DNA of 64,000 nt from Niveispirillum irakense DSM 11586 (GTDB taxonomy: Bacteria > Pseudomonadota > Alphaproteobacteria > Azospirillales > Azospirillaceae). Position 1 is the first letter of the stretch. Each line of letters opens with the position of its first letter. The translations under genes were made by a program, and so were the position numbers. The notes under the pieces were generated by a model. It was not told the origin of the DNA. It ran no database searches and saw only the letters and a program-made list of their open reading frames with translations. The stretch is from assembly GCF_000429645.1 (NCBI RefSeq), contig NZ_AUCG01000016.1, forward strand, positions 248,001 to 312,000, written 5' to 3'. Shown here in pieces: positions 52,412-62,380 of the stretch.

Positions 52412-53326
52412 ATGTCCCACGCCGCCTCCCCCTCCCCGCTTCCCCCTGCCGATATCCTGGCCGACCGCCAGGCTCAGGCCCGCGCCTGGTTTGAAAGCCT
52501 GCGCGACCGGATCTGCGCTGCGTTTGAGACGCTGGAGGATGATCTGGCCGGCGGCCCGCATGGCGACCTGCCCGCCGGACGGTTTGAGCGCAAAAGCTGG
52601 AACCGGACCGACCATAGCGGTGGCGAAGGCGGCGGCGGGGTGATGAGCATCATGAAGGGCCGGGTGTTTGAGAAGGTGGGGGTGAATGTCTCCACCGTTC
52701 ACGGCACCTTCTCCCCGGAATTCCGCGCCTCCATCACCGGGGCGGCGGAGACGGGGAATTTCTGGGCCAGCGGCATCAGCCTGGTGGCCCATATGCGCAG
52801 CCCCCTGGTGCCAGCGGTGCATATGAACACCCGCATGCTGGTGACGGGGCAAAGCTGGTTCGGCGGCGGCGCCGACCTGACGCCCATGTTCCTGGACAGT
52901 ATCGAGACGGCGGAAGACGCAGCCGATTTCCATGCCGCCCTGAAGCGGGCCTGCGATGCCCATGGGGCTAATTATTATTCCCGCTTCAAGGAATGGTGCG
53001 ACCGCTATTTCTTCCTGCCCCATCGGGGCGAACCGCGCGGGGCCGGCGGCATTTTCTATGACCAGTTGGACAGCGGCGACTGGCAGGCCGATTTCGCCTT
53101 CACCCGCGCGGTGGGCGAGGCGTTCCTGGAAATCTATCCCCGTATCGTCGCACGGCGGATGAACGCAGCCTGGACGGCAGCCCAGCGCGACCATCAATTG
53201 ATCCGCCGGGGTCGCTATGTCGAGTTCAACCTGATCCATGATCGCGGCACGCTGTTCGGCCTGAAGACCGGCGGCAATATCGAAGCCATCCTGATGAGCC
53301 TGCCACCGGAAGTGAAATGGCCCTGA
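52412..53326 (+). CDS. hemF: Oxygen-dependent coproporphyrinogen III oxidase
   Basis: A 304-residue haem-pathway enzyme converting coproporphyrinogen III to protoporphyrinogen IX with O2. Signatures are [40 protein letters not shown] with the essential His, [14 protein letters not shown], and [20 protein letters not shown]. The C-terminal [20 protein letters not shown] is the family signature. ATG 52412 gives full length. Its stop overlaps the start of the histidine phosphatase gene by ten bases, so both are cotranslated. Confidence 0.97.
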   Translation: MSHAASPSPLPPADILADRQAQARAWFESLRDRICAAFETLEDDLAGGPHGDLPAGRFERKSWNRTDHSGGEGGGGVMSIMKGRVFEKVGVNVSTVHGTFSPEFRASITGAAETGNFWASGISLVAHMRSPLVPAVHMNTRMLVTGQSWFGGGADLTPMFLDSIETAEDAADFHAALKRACDAHGANYYSRFKEWCDRYFFLPHRGEPRGAGGIFYDQLDSGDWQADFAFTRAVGEAFLEIYPRIVARRMNAAWTAAQRDHQLIRRGRYVEFNLIHDRGTLFGLKTGGNIEAILMSLPPEVKWP

Positions 53327-53961
53327 GCGTCCCCTCCCCCCGTTCCACCGCTTCCCCTGAACGGGCTCCCGCCCTGCCCCCCCATCCGCTGCTGCTGGTG
53401 CGCCATGGGCAGACGGAATGGAATGTGGCCGCCCGCTGCCAGGGCCAGCGCGACAGCGACCTGACCCCGCATGGCCGCACCCAGGCCGATCATGTCGGCC
53501 AGGTGCTGCGCCGGCTGGTGGCGGCGATTCCCGACTGGCGGGCACAGGTGCGGTTCGTCGCCTCCCCCCTGGGGCGGACGATGGAGACGGCGCGCATCAT
53601 CAACCGTTATCTGGAATTGCCGGTGGAAACCGATCCACGAGTCGCCGAAGTCAGCTTCGGCGTGTGGGAAGGCATGACGCGGACGGAAATTCAGGCCGCC
53701 AATCCCTGGCTGGCCGACCATGGCCCGCATGGCTGGCAGTTCCACGCGCCCGAGGGAGAGCGGTATGAGGAGGTGCGCCAGCGCCTGCTGGGCTTCCTGT
53801 CCGGGATCGACCGCCCGACCATCGTGATTTCACATGGGATGAGCGGGCGCGTGCTGCGCGCCCATTATGCCGGCCAGGACCAGGATACCGCCGTGCGCCT
53901 GCCCGTGCCGCAGGACAAGGTCTGGCGCCTGACCCCGCACGGGGTGGAGGAACTGGGGTAA
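53317..53961 (+). CDS. Histidine phosphatase (phosphoglycerate mutase-like)
   Basis: A 214-residue branch-1 histidine phosphatase. The phospho-His motif is [20 protein letters not shown] (~residues 25-44), followed by [20 protein letters not shown], the acidic catalytic region [13 protein letters not shown], and the second catalytic His in [19 protein letters not shown]. It resembles broad-specificity phosphatases (GpmB/CobC-like) rather than glycolytic mutase. It is translationally coupled to hemF by a ten-base overlap. The substrate is not determinable. Confidence 0.9.
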   Translation: MALSVPSPRSTASPERAPALPPHPLLLVRHGQTEWNVAARCQGQRDSDLTPHGRTQADHVGQVLRRLVAAIPDWRAQVRFVASPLGRTMETARIINRYLELPVETDPRVAEVSFGVWEGMTRTEIQAANPWLADHGPHGWQFHAPEGERYEEVRQRLLGFLSGIDRPTIVISHGMSGRVLRAHYAGQDQDTAVRLPVPQDKVWRLTPHGVEELG

Positions 53962-53982
53962 AAGGCTGATCCCGGTTAAGGA

Positions 53983-55401
53983 TCAGCCTTCCAGCATCCG
54001 GCGCAGCAGTTCCACATCTTCTGCAAAGGCGGGATCGGTGCCGCACAGCTCATCCACCTTGCGCACCGCGTGCATCACGGTGGTGTGGTCGCGGTCGCCG
54101 AACTTGCGGCCGATTTCCGGCAGGGACCGCTGGGTCAGTTGCTTGGCCAGATACATGGCCACCTGACGCGGCCGGGCCACGGCGCGGGCGCGGCGCGCGC
54201 TGCTCATGTCGGCCAGGCGGATGTTGAAATGCTCCGCCACCTTCTTCTGGATCTCTTCGATCGTCACGCGGCGGTTGCTGGCGCGCAGCAGGTCATGCAG
54301 CACGTCCTGCGCCGATTCCAGCGTGATGGCGCGGCCCACCAGTTCGGCATGGGCGACGATGCGGTTCAGGCTGCCTTCAAGCTCACGCACATTGCTGGTG
54401 ATCTTGTGGGCCAGGAATTCCAGCACCTTCTGCGGGATCTTGGCGCCGATCCGGTCGGCCTTCTGCTGGAGAATGCCCAGACGCAGCTCATAGGTGGTGG
54501 GGTGGATATCCGCCACCAGCCCCCAGCCCAAACGGGAACGCAGCCGTTCTTCCATGCCTTCCAGATCCGACGGGCTTTTGTCGGCGCTGATGATCACCTG
54601 ACGGTTCTGGTCCACCAGGGCATTGAAGGTGTGGAAGAATTCTTCCTGCGTGCTGTCCTTGCCGGAAATGAACTGCACATCGTCGATCATCAGCACGTCC
54701 ACGGAGCGGAACTGCTCCTTGAACGCCATCGTATCCTTGAAGCGCAGGGCACGGATGAACTGGTACATGAATTTTTCGGCCGAGAGATAGATCACCCGGC
54801 GCGATGGGTCCTTCTTGCGGATGGCCCAGGCAATAGCGTGCATCAAGTGGGTCTTACCCAGACCCACACCGCCATAGAGGAACAGCGGGTTGAACGGCAC
54901 GGAATGGGATTCGGCCACCCGGCGGGCGGCGGCAAACGCCAGCTCGTTTGGCTTGCCGACGACAAAATTCTCGAAAGTGAAGCGGGGGTCCAGCGGGGCC
55001 GACATCTCATCGGCCCGCTCATCGCCATTGGCACTCGCCGGCACCGGCTCAATCACCAGTTCCGCCACCACCTCTTCGCGGGCCACGGGGGCGGGGGCAG
55101 AGCTGGGGCTTTCCATGGCAGGGGGGGCTGTATCGGCGCGCACAGGGGCGGCGACCACGATCTCGACCGATTGAACCAGATTATTCTCACCCGACCAGAG
55201 GGCGCGGATACGGTCGGCGTAATGGGTGCGAATCCAGTCGCGCATGAAGCGGGTCGGCACCAGGATGCGGACCTGCCCCCCTTCCAGGGAACCGACGGTC
55301 AGCGGTTTCAGCCAGCTCCGATAAGCGGTCTCGCCGACTTCATCCTTGAGGCGGTCCCGCACCCGCGCCCATTGCTGATCCAGCGAACTCTGCACCGACA
55401 T
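53983..55401 (-). CDS. dnaA: Chromosomal replication initiator DnaA
   Basis: A 472-residue replication initiator. Domain I (~1-80) includes [20 protein letters not shown]. Domain II is a short Pro/Ala-rich linker. Domain III AAA+ begins [20 protein letters not shown], with Walker [17 protein letters not shown], Walker [21 protein letters not shown] and sensor motifs. Domain IV ends with the DNA-binding signature [22 protein letters not shown] 55401 has a GGGGGAGC ribosome-binding site; the open frame to 55440 is not needed. rpsT and mutM follow upstream on the same strand, a conserved alphaproteobacterial order. Confidence 0.98.
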   Translation of the reverse strand: MSVQSSLDQQWARVRDRLKDEVGETAYRSWLKPLTVGSLEGGQVRILVPTRFMRDWIRTHYADRIRALWSGENNLVQSVEIVVAAPVRADTAPPAMESPSSAPAPVAREEVVAELVIEPVPASANGDERADEMSAPLDPRFTFENFVVGKPNELAFAAARRVAESHSVPFNPLFLYGGVGLGKTHLMHAIAWAIRKKDPSRRVIYLSAEKFMYQFIRALRFKDTMAFKEQFRSVDVLMIDDVQFISGKDSTQEEFFHTFNALVDQNRQVIISADKSPSDLEGMEERLRSRLGWGLVADIHPTTYELRLGILQQKADRIGAKIPQKVLEFLAHKITSNVRELEGSLNRIVAHAELVGRAITLESAQDVLHDLLRASNRRVTIEEIQKKVAEHFNIRLADMSSARRARAVARPRQVAMYLAKQLTQRSLPEIGRKFGDRDHTTVMHAVRKVDELCGTDPAFAEDVELLRRMLEG

Positions 55402-56041
55402 TCGACCGCCGCTCCCCCCAGCCCGCTGCCTGCACGCCAATGCCGGATCGGCAGCAGCGCCCCGCCTCTCGCGGACTTCAATGCCAAATCATTCCCTTCG
55501 GGCCGGAAACCACGGCAAGACACCATGGCACAGCCAGCCCAGGCTCGGTCACGGATACCCATGCAGCCACCGCCGCATGAATAATCACCAGAACCGTCCA
55601 GAATATAAGCCCCACATAAGGCGCACCTGAAGGGTTACGCCTTTCGCACAGGTTCTTATGTCAAGAACGGGCAGAAGCCCGACAGGCGGGATTTTGGACG
55701 AATTTTAAACGTCCATTATCGCGCCAGCCCCCTAATACTTTCTCAGGACATGCGCACATGTCCCGTTCAGCTACCCCTTGTCGCGCATCACGCGCGGGTA
55801 AGGATGCTAGTGGGGCCGATATCCCGCCGCAACGGGACCGAAAAGGGAACGACTAAAAAAGCAAAAATCGTGCGCGCACCTATTGGTGCATCGCATCGAA
55901 AACAGCCAGCACAAGGCTGGCGCGCCCTACCGTGACAGGAAGCGGACCTGAACAGGCCGCCCCCGCACCAGGGGCAAATCGCAGACGCACAAATCCGCGC
56001 GATCCATCAGATCGCGCGGTTCATGCTACGGCGACAGCCGC
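55402..56041. other. Spacer between dnaA and rpsT
   Basis: This 640-base stretch has no convincing gene. It contains a candidate dnaA promoter (TATATT on the minus strand near 55600), a GGACG/CGTCC inverted repeat around AATTTTAAA near 55695, and a perfect palindromic hairpin GGACATG-CGCA-CATGTCC at 55746-55763. It is locally AT-rich at 55840-55870. I see no TTATCCACA-type DnaA boxes, so it does not look like the origin. Confidence 0.6.
55988..56019 (-). terminator. Terminator hairpin after rpsT
   Basis: CCGCGCGATC (55995-56004) and GATCGCGCGG (56010-56019) form a perfect 10-bp stem with a 5-nt loop. On the minus strand it is followed by ATTTGTG. It begins 23 bases past the rpsT stop. Confidence 0.75.
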
Positions 56042-56305
56042 TCAGCCCAGGGCCTTGATACGGCCGGACAGGCGGGACAGCTTGCGCGACACGGTGTTCT
56101 TGTGCAGAACGCCCTTGGTCGCACCGCGCATCAGCTCCGGCTGAGCGGCCTTGAAGGCCTCGGCGGCGGCGCCCTTGTCGCCGGAAGCAATAGCGGTTTC
56201 GACCTTCTTCAGGAAGGTGCGGATGCGGCTGACGCGAGCGCGGTTGACCTCAGTCCGGCGGGCGGTCTGACGGATGCGCTTCTCAGCGGACTTGTGATTG
56301 GCCAT
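56042..56305 (-). CDS. rpsT: 30S ribosomal protein S20
   Basis: An 87-residue basic protein binding 16S r[23 protein letters not shown] is the family N-terminus, and the two-helix pattern continues to [20 protein letters not shown] with [14 protein letters not shown] at the end. ATG 56305 follows GTAAAGG in the leader. It has its own near-consensus promoter (56350-56378) and a terminator, and lies between mutM and dnaA on the same strand. Confidence 0.97.
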   Translation of the reverse strand: MANHKSAEKRIRQTARRTEVNRARVSRIRTFLKKVETAIASGDKGAAAEAFKAAQPELMRGATKGVLHKNTVSRKLSRLSGRIKALG

Positions 56306-56349
56306 GGAAAACCTTTACGCGGAACTTGGATGTGCCGTAGGAAGCGGCG

Positions 56350-56378
56350 CTTATACAGGGGGTCCGGCTGAACGTCAA
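56350..56378 (-). promoter_or_regulatory. Sigma70 promoter of rpsT
   Basis: Minus strand: TTGACG (56378-56373), 17-bp spacer, TATAAG (56355-56350). The predicted start is near 56343, about 38 bases before the rpsT ATG. Confidence 0.82.
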
Positions 56379-56606
56379 GCGGGTGAAGGCAGCCCGCCCA
56401 TGCCAAAGTTGCGACTCTCAACCGGTCAATTCTGAGTCCTGTGTAGTCATGGCGGTTTTTGACCAGAGCAGGGAATAATGATAGCGCAGTTTTTCACAGA
56501 TATAGGGGGCTGATTGAAAGCAGACACCCAATTCTGGGGGGACTGACGATTCGGGCCTGCTTCCCGGATCAACCAGGAAAGCTCTAGCACAAATCGCCCT
56601 TGGATC
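56379..56606. other. Spacer between rpsT promoter and mutM
   Basis: It has no gene and no clear terminator for mutM. The segment is less GC-rich than the coding DNA, with runs such as GGTTTTTGACC and GTTTTTCACAG near 56454 and 56491. I see nothing else that I can name. Confidence 0.4.
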
Positions 56607-57449
56607 TCAGCGCTGACACCGCCCGCAATAGAAGGTGGACCGGCCGGCCTGGGTGATCCGGCGGATCAGGCCAGCCGGGTCTCCGTCATGACCACAGGTC
56701 TGGCACGGCTCATCCTCCCGGCCATAGACCCGGAAATTATGCTGGAAATAGCCCAACTCCCCATCCGACTGCACAAAATCCCGCAAGGTGGAACCGCCGG
56801 CGGCAATCGCTTCCGTCAGCACATCGCGGATCACGGGCACCAGCCGGGCAGCATCGGCCCCCGCAACGGTGGCGGCCAGCCGGTCGGGCGCGATGCCTGC
56901 GCGGAACAAGGCCTCGCACACATAAATGTTGCCAAGCCCCGCCACGATGCGCTGATCCAATAGCGCCGCCTTGATCGGCGTGCGGCGGCCTGCCAGCCGC
57001 GCCGACAATACCGCCTCGCTGAACCCATTGCCCAGCGGCTCCGGCCCCAACCCTGCCAGCATGGGGTGGGTTTCCAGCGCCGTCTCCGGGAACAGGTCCA
57101 TCGCGCCGAACCGGCGGGCGTCATTATAAGTGACGACACAGCCATCATCGGTATGGAACACCAGATGGTCATGGGTGCCGGGCGCACCGGCAGGGCCCGG
57201 CTGCACCAGCATCCGGCCCGACATGCCCAGATGGATCAGCCAGACCAGCCCGCCTTCCAGCCGGGCCAGGATATATTTGGCCCGCCGGTCCAGCGACAGG
57301 ATGCGCCGCCCCGTCAGGCTGGCGGCAAAATCCGGCGGCAGGGGAAAGCGCAGATCGGGCCGGTACTGATCCACCCGCGCCAGTACCCGCCCCTCCAGCT
57401 TCAGCGCCAGACCACGGCGGACGGTTTCAACCTCGGGCAATTCGGGCAT
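56607..57449 (-). CDS. mutM: Formamidopyrimidine-DNA glycosylase
   Basis: A 280-residue repair enzyme excising 8-oxoguanine and formamidopyrimidines. It begins [20 protein letters not shown], so the catalytic Pro2 and Glu3 are present. The central H2TH domain includes [20 protein letters not shown], and the C-terminal zinc finger is CQTCGHDGD followed by TFYCGRCQR (Cys4). It works with MutY, also in this window, in the GO repair pathway. ATG 57449 is clear. The mutM-rpsT-dnaA order is conserved in many Alphaproteobacteria. Confidence 0.97.
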   Translation of the reverse strand: MPELPEVETVRRGLALKLEGRVLARVDQYRPDLRFPLPPDFAASLTGRRILSLDRRAKYILARLEGGLVWLIHLGMSGRMLVQPGPAGAPGTHDHLVFHTDDGCVVTYNDARRFGAMDLFPETALETHPMLAGLGPEPLGNGFSEAVLSARLAGRRTPIKAALLDQRIVAGLGNIYVCEALFRAGIAPDRLAATVAGADAARLVPVIRDVLTEAIAAGGSTLRDFVQSDGELGYFQHNFRVYGREDEPCQTCGHDGDPAGLIRRITQAGRSTFYCGRCQR

Positions 57450-57611
57450 GGGAAGGCTCCCTTGAGCGGGTCATACTAGCCGGCGGTGATAGGCCGTAAT
57501 CCCCCTCATGTATATGCCGCCTGTCATTCTGCAAAGTCTGGCGGCCACGCTATAATGTCGGCCCTTTCCCACCCCGATCCCGGCTGTGGGACCAGGGCGG
57601 GAGGGCCGAGC

Positions 57612-58376
57612 ATGGGCTGGAATCCGGACCAGTATGAGTTGTTCCGCGCCGCACGGGAACGGCCCGGGCAGGATTTGATCCGCGCCCTGCCGCCCCTGGC
57701 GCCGGAAAGGATCGTCGATCTGGGCTGCGGCACGGGCTATCTGACCCGGCAACTGGCGGATAATTACCCCCATGCACGCGTCATCGGCGTGGATAATGAC
57801 CGGGCCATGCTGGCCAAGGCCGCGCATGAGCCGTCCGGCGTGGTGTGGGAGTTAGGGGACGCCGCGCAATGGCGCCCCGAACGGCCCATGGACCTGATTT
57901 TCTCCAACGCGGCCTTGCACTGGCTGCCACGCCATGGCGCCCTGTTCGGCCATCTGGCGGGTGCGCTGGCGGCGGATGGGGTGCTGGCCATCCAGATGCC
58001 GCGCAATTTCGACGCCCCGTCCCACCGGCTGCTGCGCGATCTGGCCGGCGAGCCGGAATGGGAGGAGGCGCTGCACGGGGCCCTGGACCATGAGAATGTA
58101 CTGACACCCGATGCTTACTGGCGGGTACTGCGCCCCTATTGCCGCACGGTGGAGATTTGGGAGACCGAATATCTGCACGCCCTGCCCGGGCCCGATCCTG
58201 TGCTGGAATGGGTAAAGGGCACCACGCTGCTGCCGGTCATGCTGCGCCTGGACGAGGATGCGGCGGCACGCTTCCGCGATGCTTATGCACAAAGCCTGCG
58301 CCATGCCTATCCGGCGGAAACGGACGGCACCACCTTGTTTCCGTTCCGCCGCCTGTTCATCATTGCCCAGAAATGA
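57612..58376 (+). CDS. Tam-like SAM methyltransferase (trans-aconitate 2-methyltransferase family)
   Basis: A 254-residue class I methyltransferase close to Tam. MGWNPDQYELFRAARERPGQ is the Tam-like N-terminus, with the SAM loop IVDLGCGTGYLTRQLADNYP (~residues 38-57) and LIFSNAALHWLPRHGALFGH. The C-terminal part FRDAYAQSLRHAYPAETDGT followed by LFPFRRLFIIAQ is also shared with Tam. ATG 57612 has GGGAGGG seven bases upstream. If truly Tam, it detoxifies trans-aconitate, an aconitase inhibitor. Divergent from mutM. Confidence 0.85.
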   Translation: MGWNPDQYELFRAARERPGQDLIRALPPLAPERIVDLGCGTGYLTRQLADNYPHARVIGVDNDRAMLAKAAHEPSGVVWELGDAAQWRPERPMDLIFSNAALHWLPRHGALFGHLAGALAADGVLAIQMPRNFDAPSHRLLRDLAGEPEWEEALHGALDHENVLTPDAYWRVLRPYCRTVEIWETEYLHALPGPDPVLEWVKGTTLLPVMLRLDEDAAARFRDAYAQSLRHAYPAETDGTTLFPFRRLFIIAQK

Positions 58377-58406
58377 CCCGCCAAAGGCGGGCTGGAGGAA
58401 AAACGC

Positions 58407-58766
58407 ATGCCCCTGAACGTGTTTGAGGTGACGCTCTATGCCATGGTGATGGCGGGTGGCACACAGCCCTTGACCTGCAGCCGCCAGGACGCGACGGAAT
58501 CGCTGGTGATGTGTACGAATGGCATCGTCGCGCGCCAGGATGAGAAGGGAAATATCCGTTATTCCAACGGGGTCACCGTCACCAAGACGGCAGACGGCAA
58601 CCCCAGCTTCTCCAACGGCATCCAGTCACATTGGGGCAGCGCCGGGTGGGTGCAGTTCACCAACGATGTCGCCGTGCGCCGCAACCCCGACGCCACCTTC
58701 AAGAACAGCAAGGGCCTGGTCTGCCGCATGCTGTCGGAGGAGAAGTCCACCTGCCAGAAAGGGTGA
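58407..58766 (+). CDS. Hypothetical protein with SNG repeats and paired cysteines
   Basis: A 119-residue protein I do not recognise. The short hydrophobic start (VFEVTLYAMVMAGG) is not a clear signal peptide. Residues ~23-36 carry two Cys (LTCSRQDATESLVMC), and two more occur near the C-terminus (LVCRMLSEEKSTC), so disulfides are possible if exported. The middle has a repeated SNG strand-turn pattern (IRYSNGVTVTK, PSFSNGIQSHW) suggesting a small beta sheet. GGAGG lies 11 bases before ATG 58407, a convincing translation signal. It lies 30 bases after the Tam-like gene, possibly in one operon. Confidence 0.7.
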   Translation: MPLNVFEVTLYAMVMAGGTQPLTCSRQDATESLVMCTNGIVARQDEKGNIRYSNGVTVTKTADGNPSFSNGIQSHWGSAGWVQFTNDVAVRRNPDATFKNSKGLVCRMLSEEKSTCQKG

Positions 58767-58778
58767 GCGCTTTTCGCC

Positions 58779-59576
58779 TCACCCCAGCAGCTTCTCCGCC
58801 GCCCGCATGAAATCATGGTCCAGCGGGGGTGGGGAAATATCCATATCCTCCGACAAACGCTCCACGATGTGGCGCAGCACCTCCACCCGCGCATACCATT
58901 TCGCATCCGCCGGGATCAGATGCCAGGGGGCGCTGGGCGGGCTGGTATGGGCGAACATCTCGTTGATCGCCTCCTCATAGGCCGGTCGCTTGGCCCGGTT
59001 GCGCAGATCTTCCTCGGTCAGTTTCCAGCGCTTGTACGGATTGTGCAGCCGTTCGTGGAAACGCTCCTTCTGTTCCTCGTCGCTGATATGCAGGAACAGT
59101 TTCACGATGCGCACGCCGTCATCGGTCAGCATCCGCTCAAACTCGTTGATTTCCCGATAGGCGCGGCGCCATTCAGCCGGCTTGGCGAAGCCTTCCACCC
59201 GTTCCACCATAACCCGCCCATACCAGGACCGGTCGAAGATGGCGAAGGTGCCCGGCTCCGGCAGGCGCTGCCAGAAGCGCCACAAATAATGCCGCCCCTG
59301 CTCCTGCGGCAGGGGTGCCGCGATCGGCCAGACATGGGCGCCGCGCGGGTCCATCGTCTCCGTCAGGCGGCGGATCGCCCCGCCCTTGCCAGCAGCATCC
59401 CAGCCTTCAAACACAATGATGGCGCGTTTCTTGGCATGCCAATAGGCCTGCTGCACATGCATCACGGTCTGCTGCAGGGCGGCCAGTTCCCGCTGATAGC
59501 TTTCCTTATCGGCATAGCGGTGGCTTTTCATATCCACCCGATCCAGGCGGGGATGGTCCTTGTCGGCGCGGCTCAT
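58779..59576 (-). CDS. ppk2: Polyphosphate kinase 2 family protein
   Basis: A 265-residue class I-type PPK2, moving phosphate between polyphosphate and nucleotides. Walker A is IIVFEGWDAAGKGGAIRRLT (~residues 52-71), followed by PEPGTFAIFDRSWYGRVMVE (Walker B/lid region) and RIVKLFLHISDEEQKERFHE. Typical PPK2s have the same length. Whether it prefers ADP, GDP or AMP cannot be judged from these motifs. ATG 59576 is accepted; ATG 59531 would shorten the N-terminus. It is convergent with the gene at 58407 and divergent from the peptidase gene. Confidence 0.93.
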   Translation of the reverse strand: MSRADKDHPRLDRVDMKSHRYADKESYQRELAALQQTVMHVQQAYWHAKKRAIIVFEGWDAAGKGGAIRRLTETMDPRGAHVWPIAAPLPQEQGRHYLWRFWQRLPEPGTFAIFDRSWYGRVMVERVEGFAKPAEWRRAYREINEFERMLTDDGVRIVKLFLHISDEEQKERFHERLHNPYKRWKLTEEDLRNRAKRPAYEEAINEMFAHTSPPSAPWHLIPADAKWYARVEVLRHIVERLSEDMDISPPPLDHDFMRAAEKLLG

Positions 59577-59762
59577 TCAATATCACCTTGGGCGGTTACG
59601 CGGAGGCCGGGCGTATAACGCCCCACTGGCGGGATCGGGCCAGAAGGCCACCTATTCCGTCCATGGATTGTAACGCTCATGTTACAGGCCTTGCCATGCG
59701 GCTTTTATTCGCCGACCCATGATCCCCTCGGACAAAGACTCTGGCAAACGGAGATTGATACG

Positions 59763-61943
59763 GTGAAGAAGGTCTTGATGGCGGGGGCTTCGGCCCTGAT
59801 CCTGTCCATGGTTGGTGCGGCGGCAACCATGCCGGCGCTGGCCGCCGGCAGCACGACGCAGGTGGCACAGACGGATACGAAGGCGCAGATGAAAGACAAT
59901 CCTTTCTTCCAGGAATGGAAGACCCCGTTCGGCGTTCCGCCGTTCGACAGCATCAAGCCCGCCCATTTCCGCCCCGCCTTTGAAAAGGCGATGGAAGAGC
60001 ATCTGGCGGAAATCAAGGCCATCAGCGAGAACAAGGCCGCCCCGACCTTCGCCAACACCATCGATGCGATGGAAAAGTCGGGTGAGAGGCTGGACCGCGT
60101 GTCGAGCGTCTTCTCCAACCTTACCTCGTCCAACACCAATGACGAGCTGCAGAAGATCCAGCGCGAGACGGCCCCCCTGCTGGCCGATCACAGCAATACC
60201 ATCAACCTGAATGCGGCTCTGTTCGCCCGTGTCGATGCGCTTTACAAGCAGCGCGCCACGCTGAAGCTGACGCCGGAACAGGATCGCGTGCTGGAACGCT
60301 ACCATTCCGGCTTCGTGCGCGCCGGCGCCGAGTTGAAGGGCAAGGACCGCGAGCGCGTGGCCGCGATCATGCAGCGCCTGGCCGTGCTCTCGACCGAGTT
60401 CAGCCAGAATGTGCTGGCGGACGAGAAGGAATATAAGCTGGTCCTGACCAGCAAAGACCAGTTGGCCGGCCTGCCTGATTTCGTGGTCGCTGCCGCGTCC
60501 CAGGCGGCCAAGGAACGGGGGGAAGAGGGCAAATATGTCATCACCCTGTCCCGCTCCTCGATCGAGCCGTTCCTGACCTTCTCCGATAATCGCGGCTTGC
60601 GTGAACAGGCCTGGAAGGCCTGGATCGCCCGTGGCGACAATGGCGATGCGCACGATAACAACGCCATCATCAAGGAAATCGTCCAGCTCCGCATCGAGCG
60701 GGCCAACCTGCTGGGCTTCAAGACCTTCGCGGAATACAAGCTGGCCGACACCATGGCCAAGACCCCGGCAGCCGTGAACGACCTGCTGATGCAGGTGTGG
60801 GAGCCGGCCAAGGTGCGCGCGGCGGAAGAACGCGACGAGATGCAGAAGCTGGCCGCCTCTGAAGGCCAGAATATCCAGATTGAGCCGTGGGACTGGTATT
60901 ATTACGCCGAGAAGGTCCGCAAGGCGAAGTACGACCTGAACGAAGAAGAGATCAAGCCGTACTTCCAGCTCGACAAGATGGTCGAGGCGATGTTCTACAC
61001 CGCCAACCGTCTGTTCGGCGTCACCTTCACCGAATTGCAGGGCGTGCCCACGTACCATCCGGACGTGAAGGTCTATGAGGCCAAGGACAAGAACGGCAAG
61101 CATCTGGCCGTCTTCTACAGCGACAATTTCGCCCGCCCGTCCAAGCGGTCCGGCGCCTGGATGTCGAGCCTGCGCGACCAGCAGAAGCTGGCCGGCGACA
61201 TCCGCCCGATCGTGCTGAACAACAACAACTTCGCCAAGGGCGCCGAAGGTCAGCCGACCCTGCTCTCCTTCGACGATGCAACGACCTTGTTCCACGAATT
61301 TGGCCATGGTCTGCATGGCATGCTGTCAGAGGTCACCTATCCGCGCGTCTCCGGCACAAGCGTGCTGCGCGACTTCGTGGAATTCCCCAGCCAGGTGCTG
61401 GAACATTGGGTGGCCGAGCCGGAGATCCTGCAGAAATTTGCCGTCCATTATCAGACCGGCAAGCCGATCCCGAAGGAACTGCTGGACAAGATCATCGCCT
61501 CGCAGACCTTTAACCAGGGCTTTGCCACCGTCTCCTACACCTCTTCGGCCCTGGTCGATCTGGCCTATCACAGCCTGACCGATGCCAAGAACCTGGATGC
61601 GGATACGTTCGAGCGGGAGACGCTGACCAAGCTGGGCATGCCGAAGGAAATCGTCATGCGCCACCGCAGCCCGCACTTCCTGCACATCTTCTCCGGCGAC
61701 GGCTATTCGGCCGGCTATTACAGCTATATGTGGGCTGAAGTGCTGGATGCCGACGGCTTCAACGCCTTCAAGGAAGCCGGGGACATCTTCGACCCGGCCC
61801 TGTCGAAGAAGCTGTACGAGAATGTCTATTCCGCCGGCGGCTCCCGTGATCCGATGGAAGCCTATATCGGCTTCCGTGGCCGCGCGCCCAAGGTGGATGC
61901 GCTGCTGAAGAATCGCGGCCTGCTGGATAACCGCGTGAACTGA
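59763..61943 (+). CDS. Periplasmic M3-family peptidase (Dcp-like peptidyl-dipeptidase)
   Basis: A 726-residue zinc metallopeptidase of the thimet/Dcp family. The HExxH zinc site is in TTLFHEFGHGLHGMLSEVTY (~residues 507-526) and the third ligand Glu lies in RDFVEFPSQVLEHWV. Later HRSPHFLHIFSGDGYSAGYY is the substrate-binding region. A signal peptide (KKVLMAGASALILSMVGAAA and following) predicts periplasmic location, unlike cytoplasmic E. coli Dcp or OpdA. GTG 59763 has GGAG nine bases upstream; the longer frame from 59679 does not give a signal peptide. A terminator follows. Confidence 0.93.
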   Translation: MKKVLMAGASALILSMVGAAATMPALAAGSTTQVAQTDTKAQMKDNPFFQEWKTPFGVPPFDSIKPAHFRPAFEKAMEEHLAEIKAISENKAAPTFANTIDAMEKSGERLDRVSSVFSNLTSSNTNDELQKIQRETAPLLADHSNTINLNAALFARVDALYKQRATLKLTPEQDRVLERYHSGFVRAGAELKGKDRERVAAIMQRLAVLSTEFSQNVLADEKEYKLVLTSKDQLAGLPDFVVAAASQAAKERGEEGKYVITLSRSSIEPFLTFSDNRGLREQAWKAWIARGDNGDAHDNNAIIKEIVQLRIERANLLGFKTFAEYKLADTMAKTPAAVNDLLMQVWEPAKVRAAEERDEMQKLAASEGQNIQIEPWDWYYYAEKVRKAKYDLNEEEIKPYFQLDKMVEAMFYTANRLFGVTFTELQGVPTYHPDVKVYEAKDKNGKHLAVFYSDNFARPSKRSGAWMSSLRDQQKLAGDIRPIVLNNNNFAKGAEGQPTLLSFDDATTLFHEFGHGLHGMLSEVTYPRVSGTSVLRDFVEFPSQVLEHWVAEPEILQKFAVHYQTGKPIPKELLDKIIASQTFNQGFATVSYTSSALVDLAYHSLTDAKNLDADTFERETLTKLGMPKEIVMRHRSPHFLHIFSGDGYSAGYYSYMWAEVLDADGFNAFKEAGDIFDPALSKKLYENVYSAGGSRDPMEAYIGFRGRAPKVDALLKNRGLLDNRVN

Positions 61944-61966
61944 TCACCCTGTTTAAGGGTGATGGC

Positions 61967-61999
61967 AAAGGCGCTCCCGGCAACGGGGGCGCCTTTTTC
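61967..61999 (+). terminator. Rho-independent terminator after the M3 peptidase gene
   Basis: AAAGGCGCTCCCG (61967-61979) pairs with CGGGGGCGCCTTT (61984-61996) around GCAA, followed by TTTTTC. It is also positioned to serve the convergent LapA gene. Confidence 0.9.
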
Positions 62000-62025
62000 T
62001 TTGGTCGGGGGACCGATAAACCGGG

Positions 62026-62337
62026 TCAGGAAACCTTGGTCAGCGTCACATCCCGCGCCGTGCCCGCCCGCAGCGCATCCAGTTCCTTTTGCAGCTTGTC
62101 AGCCCGGCTCTGGTGCTGGCGCTCAGCCTTGCGATGGTGATGCTGCCCAACCCAGACGGTAAGCCCCCCCAGAAGGAACCCGACCACCAGCGTCACCAAC
62201 ACCAGCGCGAAGGCCGGCACCTCCACAAAGAAGGGGAACGGCCACAGGCTGAGTTGTACCGGCATCAGGTTGGAGACGGCGAAGGAGATGGCGATGACCG
62301 TGAGCGGCAAGGTGATCAGCCAGGACAGGTAACGCAC
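62026..62337 (-). CDS. LapA-domain (DUF1049) membrane protein
   Basis: A 103-residue inner-membrane protein with two helices (LSWLITLPLTVIAISFAVSN and PAFALVLVTLVVGFLLGGLT), then a cytoplasmic coiled-coil tail rich in Lys, Glu, Gln and Arg. SNLMPVQLSLWPFPF between the helices is the LapA signature. In E. coli the LapA/LapB pair regulates LPS synthesis through FtsH and LpxC; whether this homologue does so is unknown. No lapB is adjacent. ATG 62337 gives normal length. Confidence 0.85.
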   Translation of the reverse strand: MRYLSWLITLPLTVIAISFAVSNLMPVQLSLWPFPFFVEVPAFALVLVTLVVGFLLGGLTVWVGQHHHRKAERQHQSRADKLQKELDALRAGTARDVTLTKVS

Positions 62338-62380
62338 GGGGCTTGCTCTCTCTTGTTATCGGCCCGGATAGGGCGCCTGG

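Noticed and set aside
55402-56041. Chromosome origin next to dnaA
   Set aside because: No cluster of DnaA boxes and no clear AT-rich unwinding tract are present; dnaA is often away from oriC in Alphaproteobacteria.
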